A DNA stretch of 64,000 bases from Aphrocallistes beatrix (lineage: Eukaryota; Porifera; Hexactinellida; Sceptrulophora; Aphrocallistidae). This document shows positions 54,438 through 64,000 of the stretch, in pieces. Where the stretch lies: the NCBI GenBank assembly GCA_963281255.1, contig OY725491.1, forward strand, positions 3,720,001 through 3,784,000. Direction: 5' to 3'. The position numbers and the translations under genes were made by a program. Each line of letters opens with the position of its first letter. Positions within the stretch are counted from its first letter, which is position 1. Under the pieces are notes generated by a model. That model searched no databases. It worked only from the letters and a program-made list of their open reading frames with translations, and was not told where the DNA came from.

Positions 54438-54920
54438 CGAATCGATTGAAGAAACTGCCATGCACAGAAAGCTGATTTTTGGCATGTAGGAGTCTTTTGA
54501 CTATGGCAACACTAGGTTCTGACCTCAGATAAAATGACGACTCATCATGGAATTATGACGTCATTGTCACCTTTTTTATAATTAGAAATTTCAGTTTTTC
54601 GACTATACTCAGCCATTTTAAGTGATAGATGGCTGAAATTTTAGAGTGTGTAAATTAATATATCTCACATATGATTCAACTATTGTCAAAAAATAATGAC
54701 TCATCACTCCGTAATGACGTCGTTATTATGCATCAAAAATTTAAAACTTGGCAAATTTGGTGATTTTTCGTGCGATATTGATTATAAGAGTAAGATAGAC
54801 GTATTTATAGATGTTATCTCCGTTATAATTAATCAATGTGGCCTCAGGCGCCCACAGGGCGCCTCCGGCGGACACATAGTGTCTGCCAGTCGCACAGCGC
54901 ATGCAAGCGAAGCGCGGTTG
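54411..54920 (+). repeat. Hairpin repeat family, copy C
   Basis: AT microsatellite (about 54,413-54,436) followed by ACGAATCGATTGAAGAAAC, the conserved body and the hairpin GGCGGACACATAGTGTCTGC, ending AGCGAAGCGCGGTTG. More diverged than copies A and D (hairpin arms mismatch). Located just upstream of the first exon of integrase copy 3 on the opposite strand. Confidence 0.78.
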
Positions 54921-55004
54921 TCAGAATATATCCAATGTATTATGTCTCAGTTTTGAATCAACAGTTACATATTGCTTCTTAGCAAGGAATTATAAAAATA
55001 AATT

Positions 55005-56085
55005 CTACCATAGCCTACTATATATAAGGCCTCATAGTAACTTGCAGATTTGGGACTAGGAATGCGGTAGAAGATGGTTAAACTAATACATGAGCTGACT
55101 TAAATCATTAACAAAGCGCAATAGAGCTTAGGAATGTATTACCAGCATACATAAATATAGTGTCAAAATACTCATATCCGTTGTTAAAATTTAGATTAGT
55201 CACAATATAGTTGCGCAATAGGGTATAACTGTAACAAATTTGGTGATTTTCAGAGGTCGTTTAAGGGAACTTCCAAGTGTTTTTATTATAAAACTTTTCG
55301 CATAGAACTAAGATGTGAATGGGTTATTAATACGAAAAGTCTAAAATTTTTTCATGGAATGTTGCTACATTCCAGTGTTGCTATGGAAACGTGTTTGGTC
55401 AGTTGGGGTCATATCTTGAAAACCGCGATAGCTAGACTTTCAAATGTAATTCCACTTGATCGCCAATAGACTATTTCTTATTAATTGATCATATAATGTA
55501 TTTGTCTAAATTCAATGGTTATTAGAGTTATTAGATAATTTATCATATTGGTCACATTTGGTAATTTGTCGAATATCTCGTGAACTATTTAATTTAGACG
55601 TCGAAAAATATTATCGCTTAATAGGAAATAGTATATTCGCTATCAAATGGAATCGCATTTGAATGTCTAGCTATCGCGGTTTTCAAGATATGACCCCAAC
55701 TGACCAAAACACGTTTCCATTGCAACACTGGAATGTAGCAACATTCTATGAAAAAACATCCAAATTTTTCGTATTAACTCATTCACATCTTAGTTCTTTG
55801 CGAAAAGGTTTATAATAAAATACTTAGAAGTGCCCTTAAACGACCTCAGAAAATCACAAAATTTGTCACAAATATACCCTATTGCGCAACCATATGGTGA
55901 CTAATCTAAATTTTACAGCGGATATGGGTACTTTGCCACCATAATTTTGTATGCTGATAATACAGCCCTACCTCCATTGTGCTCTGTTAATGATTTAAGG
56001 CAGCTCATGTACTATTATATCCATCTACCGCATCCGTAGTCAAGTTTCTCTGCGTCCTTATATACAGTAGGTTATGATTAGACAA
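55005..56085. mobile_element. Fold-back repeat, copy 4 (~1.08 kb)
   Basis: The clearest full copy: arms of about 500 bp. Left CATAGCCTACTATATATAAG pairs with right (complement) TAACCTACTGTATATAAGG. Internal paired phrases are TTGCGCAATAGGGTATA, GCTACATTCCAGTGTTGCTA and ATATCTTGAAAACCGCGATA. The centre is near 55,545. No coding capacity. Confidence 0.8.
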
Positions 56086-56347
56086 TGTCACTTCAATAAT
56101 AATACCCTGATTAGTAGAAACGTTTAAATTATGTATCTTTGATCACCTATAATGCTGCTTGCATATATTTTAGTGTCTACAGCCGAATAACAACGAGCTC
56201 CGTGCCATACATCGTCAGCTTTTGATCGCCAAGCACTTAACAGTTGATCCTTACTAGTTAACAGTATCAACTTAGACAAATGCTTAGAATTTCAGATGAA
56301 CATATGGTATAGCATCATCAATTCATCATTTTATTATATTCTGACTT

Positions 56348-56381
56348 AATCCTTACTATTAAAACTCGATTATTGTTTGTT

Positions 56382-56426
<45 letters not shown>

Positions 56427-56920
56427 GTAACGAATTGATTGAAGAAACTGCCGGGCGTAGAAAGCTAATTTTTGGCATGTGGGAGTATTTTGGCTATGGC
56501 TCCAGTAAGTTCTGAGCTCAGAGAAAAATGTCGACTCATCATGGAATTATGACGTCATTGTCACATTTTTAAAAGTTAAGCAACACAGTTATTCGGGCAT
56601 AACTCAGCCATTATAGGAGATAGAAGGCTGAAATTTTAATAGAATCTGTATACTAACACGTCTCACATATTATGCAACTAGCGTCAAAAAATGATGACTC
56701 ATCACTTTTTTATGACGTCATCATTACTCATCAAAATTTTAAAATTTGTTAAATTTGGTGATTTTTCGTGCGATGTCGATTTTAAAACTAAGATGGACAT
56801 ATTTAGAGATGATATCTCCCTTATAATTAACCAATGCACCTCCAGGCGACCGAAGGGAGCCTCCGGCGGACACGAAGTGTCCGCCAGCCGCGCAGCGCAA
56901 GCAAGCGAAGCGCGCTTGTA
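56348..56920 (+). repeat. Hairpin repeat family, copy D, inserted in a Tc1-like remnant
   Basis: Very similar to copy A: AATCCTTACTATTAAAACTC lead, long (AT)n at about 56,390-56,424, body, GGCGGACACGAAGTGTCCGC hairpin and AAGCGCGCTTGTA tail at 56,920. The Tc1-like remnant starts immediately to the right. Confidence 0.82.
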
Positions 56921-56924
56921 AATA

Positions 56925-57610
56925 ATGAAGTAAGGAGGGCTTTCTGAAAGTTTCAAGCACTTTGGGGGGCGTTACAAAGATAAAGGATGCGAAAAACTGA
57001 TCTAAAGTAACAATGTAACGGCCAGAGTTTAGATTTTCTTCGAAAACCTTAAAAATAGTTGTTCCGTGAGCCGAAATGCCACCCCAGATGTGAATCTTTG
57101 GTGTGTGTTGGGAATTTTCTGAATTATAGTATGTGTTTCCTGGTCCAGAATCATGAACAATTCCGGTTTAACCGAACTGAGCACGTCTGTGAAGACTACA
57201 CTTTCTCAATCCTGTTTAAGAATATTTTTAGCCCAAACAACTCTCTTTTCGGCAGTTAAAGGTGTGATGAATGGGCCCCTGATAGGTTTCCTCGATCTGA
57301 AGCAAGATTTTCGAATAGTCCTATAAACAGTAGTAGTAAGGTGCTTTGGGATGAGTAGCTAGTAATTTCCCTCTCAAATTACGGATACACGTCGTCGGTG
57401 AGCGTTTTAGAGTTGTAATTAATTAAGGGATGTTTCTGCCGAAAAGTGATAATCGAAGGTCGACCTGCTGCTCCGTGTTTATGCTCAAGTGACCTATTCT
57501 CGCATATAAGTTTTAAAGTGCGAAGAACAGTCATTCTATGGATCTGTTCTTCGGCAAATTTTCTATCGATGATGAGAGGCATTACAGACACCACATGGCA
57601 CACCGTGGCT
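56925..57610 (-). pseudogene. Tc1-like transposase remnant (N-terminal and part of core)
   Basis: Minus-strand reading from about 57,560 gives RMTVLRTLKLICENRSLEHK and GAAGRPSIIT (HTH and GRPR-like linker). Then, with frame changes, come STVYRTIRKSCFRSRKP, LTAEKRVVWAKNILKQD, a damaged WESVVFTD block (first Asp), and HIWGGISAHGTTIFKVFEEN and RYIVTLDQFF. This is the order of a Tc1-like transposase. It ends near 56,940 at hairpin repeat copy D, and the second and third catalytic positions are missing. Several stops; inactive. Confidence 0.75.
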
Positions 57611-58172
57611 TGTATGCCACCTTCACTGACCTGGTCAGATGGTCAAGCCATGCCTGCAGAAGAGTACCTCGCTGTTGCGACGCCCCAGGATTCGAACAAA
57701 CCTCATTCCTCTGCTGCTTCTCTCTCCCCTGAGGGCCATTACGCGGATTCTGATCAATTGTATGCTCATGATCACGAGCATGATGATGGTTATAGTGATG
57801 ATCACGACGAGTGTGAGATTAATGGCGATGATGGTCCCGCTCTCACCAATCCTGCCGGCTCGCCTTCGTCTATCCTTCACCATTTGACCCTCCGATTAGA
57901 ATGTTGCGAAGAAACTTCTCTCTCCAAATATTTTCCGAGTTGGAATGCGAAGAGATCTTCTACGATCAATAGGAAGAGGGCATTTTCTTCCGGGAATTCG
58001 AAACCGTTCTCGACCATCCCGTCACATCACTTCGTCCAGGAAAGAGCAGTCATGTTCTCAAATTGAGTCAGGATTCGCCCCAATTTTCTTCCATTTGGGA
58101 TAGACTCCAGGAACATTTTGGCCAGCAGTCAGCACTGAAGAAAGTATCGGACAAAATTAGGACATTTGGATG
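57611..58172 (+). CDS. Unrecognised, GC-richer reading frame with Asp/His-rich tract
   Basis: Plus-strand frame with MPPSLTWSDGQAMPAEEYLA, SLSPEGHYADSDQLYAHDHE and DDGYSDDHDECEING to 58,066. From about 57,878 another frame reads EFETVLDHPVTSLRPGKSSH and SSIWDRLQEHFGQQSALKKV to a stop near 58,172, which looks more protein-like and may be the true continuation after a frameshift. It could be the start of a gag-like protein. It differs from its AT-rich neighbours in base use. No family assigned. Confidence 0.35.
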
Positions 58173-58609
58173 AAATCATCGGAATTAAGACCCCACACAT
58201 TTCTAATTAATCTAACCTATTCAATTCCTCCATTTCCTCACTCCAAATTATATCTTTGTTCAATCATATGCATAGCTAAGACTTTTCTTTCCTACCAGAA
58301 TAATGCTTGCTTTATCTCTCAGTTATACAGTACAGGCAAAAGGTCTGGTATATTTTTGTATTTTCTAATTTTTTTGAATTTACCCGGTAATAAACATATA
58401 AAATATTTAATTAAATATTTCATAAAAATCTTCGTGTAATATAAAGTGTAGACTCTAGATTTTCATTGCATTAAATTAATAAAAACTATTCTGTAATATT
58501 AAAATTTGTTATTTTTGATAAAACTACTTGTAGAATATTCATATTTTGCATGCAATATTACAGAATTTTGCCGTGATTATAGATCTTTTTTCTAGCCATT
58601 AATTCATTT

Positions 58610-59072
58610 ACAAGCGCGCTTCGCTTGCTTGCCCAACGCGGCTGGCAGACACTTTGTGACTGCCGGAGGCGCCCTTTGTACGCCTCGGATCACATGGATT
58701 AATTATTAGGAAAGTAACGTTTCTAAATATGTCTATCCTACTGTAATGAAATATCGCACGAAAAATCACCAAATTTGTCAATTTTTAAAATCCTGATGCG
58801 TAATGATGACGTCATAACATAGTGATTCACATTTTTTGATGATTGGTGCATCATATGTGAGGTATATTAATATACACATTTTATTGAAGTCTCAGCCTTC
58901 TATCACCTAAAATGGCTGTATTATATTATAGAAAAACTGAAATTTCTAATTATAAAAAAGGTGACAATGACGTTATAATTCCACAACATTTTCATTTGAG
59001 ACCAGAACTTAGTGGAGCCATAGCCCACATGCCAAAAATCAGATTTCTGTCCCTGGTAGTTTCTTCAATCAA
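58610..59072 (-). repeat. Hairpin repeat family, copy E
   Basis: Minus-strand copy: ACAAGCGCGCTTCGCTTGCT tail, a degraded hairpin (GGCAGACACTTTGTGACTGC), body and GTTTCTTCAATCAA at the far end. The lead and microsatellite are missing. Confidence 0.78.
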
Positions 59073-59219
59073 CACATACTTTACCTAAACTACCGAAATG
59101 TAACACAGTGGTACAACTGTATGGCTTTTCTCCATTCAAAATGCCTGGAGACATCCGCGATATCGCTAGTTTTCGATAATCTAGGGTTTAGAACTTCCAA
59201 AAAGTACTGCGACTTCCTT

Positions 59220-59640
59220 AATCTGTCATCCATTTTTGGTAATTGAGTTCTGGAACTGCCATACCCCTTTCTCTCACAAACTTGGCCAATTCATCTCTCA
59301 TATGATATACTCGCTGCAACAAAGCACCTCAACCCAACGCACTTCACTATAGTATAGCAAATCGCTATATTGGTTATCTCTCTCTTCCAACAGTTGCTGA
59401 AATTGTGGACGATATAATCCACTTGAGCCCACGAAGTTTACCAATTTTAAAACTACTCGCATCACTTATTTATGGATTTCGCACGCACGGCTTCGAGATG
59501 AATAATACAGTGTGTTCTTACAAATTGTCTTTCAATCCCATTATTTCGCATCTCTTTTTCAATTTGAGAAACAGCCAGGTTCGCATTCCCGATCATAACA
59601 GGAGCACCATCTGTCGTCACCCACAAATATTATTTAGCCT
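59220..59640 (-). pseudogene. hAT transposase fragment (SCAND3/GTF2IRD2-like)
   Basis: Minus-strand reading from 59,635 gives VTTDGAPVMIGNANLAVSQI, EKEMRNNGIERQFVRTHCII and HLEAVRAKSI; then in other frames RVVLKLVNFV, QQLLEERDNQYSDLLYYSEV (a single residue change may apply) and VYHMRDELAKFVRERG. TDGAPAM-like and CIIHLEALCAK-like blocks are signatures of a hAT transposase group seen in SCAND3/ZBED-type genes. The upstream part is cut at 59,640 by the truncated TTAA element. Several frame changes; dead. Confidence 0.8.
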
Positions 59641-60178
59641 TAACATCAAAACTTCAAATCCCAATATCTCGGGACTTTAAAATTCCAGAATTGACCCTCT
59701 CAAAAATTTTAACTCAAAATTGCTTTGAGATAGAGGTTTGAAAATTTCAGGAGTGTTCCATATCATTATGCGATGAGCGTAGGACCACTCGATTTTCGAT
59801 ATCTTATAAATTTGTGATTTTATTGCTGATTTCTGAAGAAAATCGGGCTTTTTTCGCCGTTTTTTGGCAATTTTTTTTCAAACTAAAATTCAAAATTTTG
59901 GTTATTATAACTTTCTTTTGGTTCTATGGGATTGCAAATTTTATAGACTATATTTGAACAAATTTTCGAAGCATTTGATCCAAACATGTGTTGGGGAAAA
60001 ACGGGAAAAACGGACTTTGAGACGCTGTAACTCAAAAACTAGAAATGCGAACCAAAAACTGTTTGGCATGTCTCAATATTTTTTAATTGCACTACCTGCC
60101 CACGCTTAACATCTTATATATCTCTATTCTTGATATATACTGTAAGCCAAACCTATGGATTTTTCACGGGCGGTATCC
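59640..60178. mobile_element. Truncated copy of the TTAA element
   Basis: 539 bp matching the right third of 30,123-32,063: ATCTCGGGACTTTAAAATT, GATAGAGGTTTGAAAATTTC and CGTAGGACCAC, ending with CACGGGCGGTATCC followed by TTAA (60,179-60,182). The left end is missing; no GGATACCGCCC start is seen. One base of the end (TTCACGG for TTCGAGG) differs. Confidence 0.82.
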
Positions 60179-60182
60179 TTAA

Positions 60183-60515
60183 GGACTGGGACTCGAGGAT
60201 TGAGATTATTGATTGAAAATCCCCGACCACAAAAGCTGGTTAGGGAAAAGTTGGATAGTATGAGGGTTGTAGAGCTAGATCATCCTCTCTACTCACCAGA
60301 TCTCGCTCCAGACGACCTTTGGCTCTTCCCTAAGCTGAATAACACCTGTCAGGGAGGGAATTGGATAGTCGGGCTCACCCTCGGATCGACGATTTTGCAG
60401 TACAGTATATGAAAGCTATCCCACGAGAAGACTTCAATTTTTTTAAATTGGATTAATAGACTAAAACTTGTACTGCATCAAGGGAGTATTTCGAGGAATC
60501 GATATTATTGATATT
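60183..60515 (+). pseudogene. mariner transposase C-terminal fragment
   Basis: RPQKLVREKLDSMRVVELDH then PLYSPDLAPDDLWLFPKLNN: the third catalytic region of a mariner transposase, with PDDL in place of the usual PCDF. Later, in another frame, comes KAIPREDFNFFKLD and KLVLHQGSISRN(R)-like sequence, the usual C-terminus. It starts exactly at the TTAA of the truncated element, so that element or a deletion removed its N-terminal two thirds. Confidence 0.78.
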
Positions 60516-60527
60516 AATTTTATTAAT

Positions 60528-60600
60528 AACAATTGCGCTTCGCGGCTTGTAGACACTTTGTATCCACTGAGTCGCCCTGTGGGCGCCTGGGATTACTCAA
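60528..60600 (-). repeat. Hairpin repeat family, fragment F
   Basis: About 70 bp: ATTGCGCTTCGCGGCTTGTA, GACACTTTGTATCCACTG and CGCCCTGTGGGCGCCTGGG, the tail and hairpin part only. Confidence 0.6.
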
Positions 60601-60849
60601 TAATTTAATCTTGATTACTCGCACTAATTAACGGTTGCATTAAGTTGGTAAAATTTAACAATCATGATAGAATATGCTTTCGCCTCATGCTTTAATTGCA
60701 TTTATTAACAATTAAACTAATGAATGAAGTAATATTATATTTATTTGCCACTTCATGTTTACAGTGATTTATCAAAATAATATAGAAATATACATATCAA
60801 TATTAATGATCAATTAAGATGTCCATATAACACGTCTGCTGTTTTATTA

Positions 60850-61113
60850 GTAATCATGTAGCTCCATATGTTGCAACAATGGGTAATGCGGGAATGTTTC
60901 GACTTTTCTAAAAAAGAAATAGTTCGAATTGCGGATTTAGGAAATAGTGCGACTTTTATCATTACAATTATGTTTTTTATTCAAACTATTTCCTTTTTTG
61001 AAAGTCGAACTATTTCCACCATACCTAACAATGTTTGTGATCGAGCAGTTTCCATCTGTTGCAGTACTGTAAGTGGTCGAGCAGCTCCATCTGTTGCAAC
61101 ACTGTAATCGATC
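60850..61113. repeat. Short inverted and direct repeats (TCGAACTATTTCC / CCATCTGTTGCA)
   Basis: GAAATAGTTCGAATTG (about 60,926) faces TCGAACTATTTCC (about 61,005) as an inverted pair. Two direct units of about 37 bp, each with GAGCAG(T/C)T(T/C)CCATCTGTTGCA, follow at about 61,040-61,110; a related unit with CTCCATATGTTGCAACAATG lies at 60,861. Probably the remains of a MITE. No gene. Confidence 0.55.
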
Positions 61114-61218
61114 GTGTAACTCAATCAATGGCACCTTTCTAAGTAATAGAAAATATCTATTAGATATTATGGAATTCTGATCGCATTAAATCAATGTATA
61201 ATAAATGAAAGATTATTA

Positions 61219-61243
61219 CAGTGCAACCTCGATTATTCGGACT
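61219..61243 (+). repeat. pogo/Tigger-type left terminal inverted repeat
   Basis: TA followed by CAGTGCAACCTCGATTATTC, a classic Tigger/pogo terminus (CAGT...CCTCGATTATCCG). A complementary CGAATAATCGAGGTTTTGCG occurs only 60 bp further (61,293-61,312), giving a small stem. The matching right end downstream of the transposase was not found. Confidence 0.75.
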
Positions 61244-61531
61244 TCTTGGGACCACACAAATGATTTTGGATAATCTACAGCCCGAATAATCGAGGTTTTG
61301 CGAAATTTTCCATGTTACTATAGCGCCCAATTAGCTGTAAGCAACATTATTCCCCAATCATATATGCAATCAACATTATTCATAGTTTTATAAGTATCCA
61401 AAGTTATATACTACGTATGTACGTATCATTTAAAATTTTTCCATTGTTCCTTTATGTTAAATTTATAATGGTAGCTTTTCAATTATTGCACCTAATTCAT
61501 GAGAACAGTATAATGATGTTACATTTGTACT

Positions 61532-62506
61532 ACGTTTTGGAGACTATTGCCAGATAAAACACTTATAGCAGCACACGAAAAATCAGCTCCTGGCGCTAAG
61601 TCGCCGAAAGATAGGATAACTCTCATGTACTGTGTTAATGCCACAGGACAACACAAGTTGAAGCCGTTGCTCATTGGAAAGTACCAGAAGCCCAGGTGCT
61701 TCAAGAATACCAACATAGAGTTATTTCCTGTACATTATTATGCACAAAAGAATGCATGGATGACCACATGCATATTCGAATGTTTGTTTCATCAGCATTT
61801 CGTTAGGACCGTGATACAACATTTTACTAATATTGGCTTACCACGCAGAGCTATCCTCCTCTTAGACAACTGCGCTGCTCATCCAAATGGAGATGTGTTA
61901 TGCAGCCACGATAGGCAAATCAAATGTGTATTTCCACCTCCAAATACAACTTCAATTATCCAGCCACTTGATGGAGGCAACCTGGAAACAACGAAACGTA
62001 ACTACAAGAAACTCTTGCTCCAGCGTTTATTGACAATAAAAGAAGGAAAAAACTCTCCTTCGCTATTAGATGCAATCAAGAGTGTCAACCTAACATATGT
62101 TATTTACATGGTGGACGAAGCCTGGAAGGATGTAAGGGCGGAGTCGATAGCGAAAGTTTGGGATAGGACCCTACTGAGTAGAGTAAACGAACAGTTTCAG
62201 CTCACTGTACAGCCCAGCACCGCCAGCAGCGAATGTGGCATCAGTTCTGAGTCTAATAATGAATATGCTGCCACTGATTCAGGAGAACTAAAAGAAGCGG
62301 GGTTCGATGTAAACTTGACAGACGCAGAGGAATGGCTTGTGGGTGACAGGTATGAACAAGGGCATTCAAGGATGACTGATCAGGAAATTGTGAATGATGT
62401 ATGCAAACCATTCCTTGTGGATGAAAATGAAAAAGATAATGATTTGGTAGATGAGCCTGTTATACCGTCACAAGCTTTTGCGTGCTTTTCAAAGTGTATT
62501 ATTTGA
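61532..62506 (+). pseudogene. Tigger/jerky-type (DDE_1) transposase, N-terminus missing
   Basis: Open frame beginning TFWRLLPDKTLIAAHEKSAP, the block normally preceded by the first catalytic Asp (DETGL-like), which is absent. It continues with DRITLMYCVNATGQHKLKPL, IGKYQKPRCFKN, ILLLDNCAAHPNGD (second Asp) and PPNTTSIIQPLDGGNLETTK (third acidic position), then a long tail with AEEWLVGDRYEQGHSR. About 325 residues remain. The DNA-binding CENP-B/HTH half and first Asp are gone, with only 290 bp between the left TIR and the core, so an internal deletion is likely. The remaining core is undamaged, which suggests a recent loss or capture. Tigger transposases cut and paste at TA. Confidence 0.88.
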
Positions 62507-62860
62507 ACAGAAACACAAACTGATATTGATCCAGTGTCTGCAACTCCTGCGCCGTTTGCAACATAAAGCAGCAAATATGCGAACTACGAAACGAAAGCAA
62601 TATGAATTAACCAAATTCTTCAGTTAGTGACATTTGACGTACTTACTTTAGTCTTTTATACAACGTATGTATCACAAACACGTGTGACTACTCTTTTATA
62701 ACTTATCCAAACAATTGCTAATTTATTACACTGGCCAACAACATTTTCTTGGCTGATAAGTTGAGACTATTTATAGGGTATATCGGGGTCACTGAGTTCG
62801 AAAATGGCACAGTTCTGGTCAATTGGCTCTACTTTTTGTGATATTGTAAAATTGTGTTTT
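62507..62860. other. AT-rich spacer, no gene recognised
   Basis: Between the stop of the Tigger core and the convergent gene at 62,861. The expected right TIR of the Tigger element was not identified. Confidence 0.5.
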
Positions 62861-64000
62861 TCAGTATCCGTGAATCGTGTTCACTGATAGTATATAGTAT
62901 GTATGTATTACCTTATAACTAGAATTGAACGTACGTAATAAGCAGATAATTTGAGATATAATATGATCTGAATACTTATCAATCATGAACGAACGTTCTC
63001 TATACGATTTCCTCTTGTGAGGTTCCTGGGCGCAATCACGCATTAGGCTCCAGCAGTAATCTGACAACATGTGAACGTTCCATCGTCCTTGGTACCGTTC
63101 CTCCATAGTCTTGATGTCTTGGTGGAATCGCTCGCCCTGTTCTTCGCTTAAATCACCAATATTTTCAGGGAATCTCTCTAAATGGCTATAGAGGTAGTGA
63201 AGTTTTATGCTCATTCTGGTTCCCAGACTGTGGAAGTTCTTGAGCATGCCTTCGACCAGATTCTGGTAGTTGGCTACTTTGGTTTACAACATCGACAAAG
63301 GAATACCACGCGGCAGCCTCTACCCCAGTCATGTGTGAGGCGAAATCTTGATCTTTTATCAGTTTTCTGATTTGTGGCCCATCAAAAATTCCTGCATTAA
63401 GTTTTTCGCTACTCAGACCAGGATATACTGAGCAGAGGTAGCTGAAACAGGTACCATCTTTGTTCAATGTCTTTACGAATTGTTTCATCAGTCCCAACTT
63501 GATATGTAGTGGGGGTAGGATGATACAGTCACGGCTAACTAGTGGCTCGTTAACGATATTCTTTTCCCCCACAGCGAGCTCTTGACGAACGGGCCAGTTC
63601 TTCTTTTCCCAGTGCACCTCATCCGCTCTGCTGTCCCACAAACAAACAAAGCATGGGTATTTAGTATAACCACTTTGCTGTCCTAACAGAATGTTGACCA
63701 TTTTCAAGTCCACACACGAGATCCAGTTATGTTCATCATAACACAGCTTTTGTAGGACCATCTTTACAGTTGCGTAGTGCTCTTTCAAGATTACTGAATG
63801 GCCGATCGGAACACAGGCAAACTTGTTACCATTATGCAGCACACACACTTTAAACTCCGTTTAGAGCTGTCGATAAATAAACGCCACTCATTCGGATTGT
63901 ATTGGGACAGTCCCATCGCTGAGAGAAGTCCTGGGATGTTATTACAAAACACGAAATCGCCTTCGTTACTGAAATAGCGGATAAGTTCTTCGTCTCTGCG
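62861..64000 (-). pseudogene. Conserved repeated arthropod protein of unknown function, partial, two frame changes
   Basis: Minus-strand frames from the window edge: NNIPGLLSAMGLSQYNPNEW and LFIDSSKRSL (63,980-63,850); a frame change at a TG-repeat (about 63,846); then 63,848-63,250 with HNWISCVDLKMVNILLGQQS, YPCFVCLWDSRADEVHW, EPLVSRDCIILPPLHIKLGL and AGIFDGPQIRKLIKDQDF; another frame change at about 63,280; then NFHSLGTRMSIKLHYLYSHL and DLSEEQGERFHQDIKTMEER to about 62,990. From memory this is a protein present in many copies in arthropod genomes and annotated as uncharacterised, probably transposon-derived. Its N-terminus lies beyond the window. All major blocks are otherwise well conserved, so decay is recent. 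Confidence 0.75.

Noticed and set aside
57379-57603. Plus-strand reading of 57,446-57,600 as the start of a host protein
   Set aside because: The minus strand of the same segment reads as a Tc1-like HTH region, so the plus-strand frame there is a shadow; only the part after 57,611 is kept as unrecognised.
1-64000. tRNA, rRNA or other structural RNA genes
   Set aside because: I looked for tRNA A/B boxes and conserved rRNA words and found no convincing match; weak or divergent ones could have been missed by eye.

Overview
This window is eukaryotic and looks like invertebrate DNA, most likely from an arthropod. It is AT-rich, has short GT-AG introns, and is filled with mariner, Tc1-like (DD37E), piggyBac, hAT, Mutator-like, pogo/Tigger and Ty3/gypsy elements in many states of decay. 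I see no confident host housekeeping gene, no tRNA or rRNA gene and no bacterial-type operon. Species assignment is inference only.

Layout. 1-9,220: old repeats, a decayed multi-exon gene of unknown function (2,315-3,620), a hAT-like MITE, a mariner split by a hairpin repeat (5,002-6,652), a MULE transposase remnant, and the 5' exons of an intron-containing integrase gene. 9,221-29,307: an apparently perfect palindrome with 9.9-kb arms around a 200-N gap, so every left-arm feature at x recurs inverted at 38,528 minus x. Each arm holds a 4.69-kb Ty3/gypsy element with identical 210-bp LTRs sitting inside an exon of the integrase gene, a 664-bp MULE with a 9-bp target duplication, and a decayed second Mutator-type transposase gene. 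29,308-36,300: a degenerate gypsy copy split by a 1.94-kb TTAA-flanked element, a fold-back repeat, and a second copy of the intron-containing integrase gene. 36,338-45,500: mariner, two low-complexity hAT MITEs with perfect 8-bp duplications, fold-back repeats (one with a DD37E element in it), and a THAP-domain remnant. 46,241-48,769: a piggyBac element. 50,191-54,278: the fullest copy of the integrase gene, with nine exons. 54,400-64,000: hairpin repeats, a fold-back element, Tc1, hAT, mariner and Tigger remnants, and a conserved arthropod protein of unknown function.

The most interesting system is the intron-containing retroviral-type integrase gene, present in three divergent copies with matching exon boundaries. 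Its last exon encodes an OTU-type cysteine protease domain. The integrase resembles Ginger/GIN-type cut-and-paste transposases rather than gypsy pol, since there is no reverse transcriptase. The pairing of an integrase-like transposase with a deubiquitinase-like domain deserves a proper search. The palindrome is the other major item and may be an assembly artefact.

All calls are by eye from sequence patterns and family knowledge; no alignments or database searches were run. Boundaries given to the base come from visible terminal repeats, target duplications or splice sites; other boundaries are approximate.
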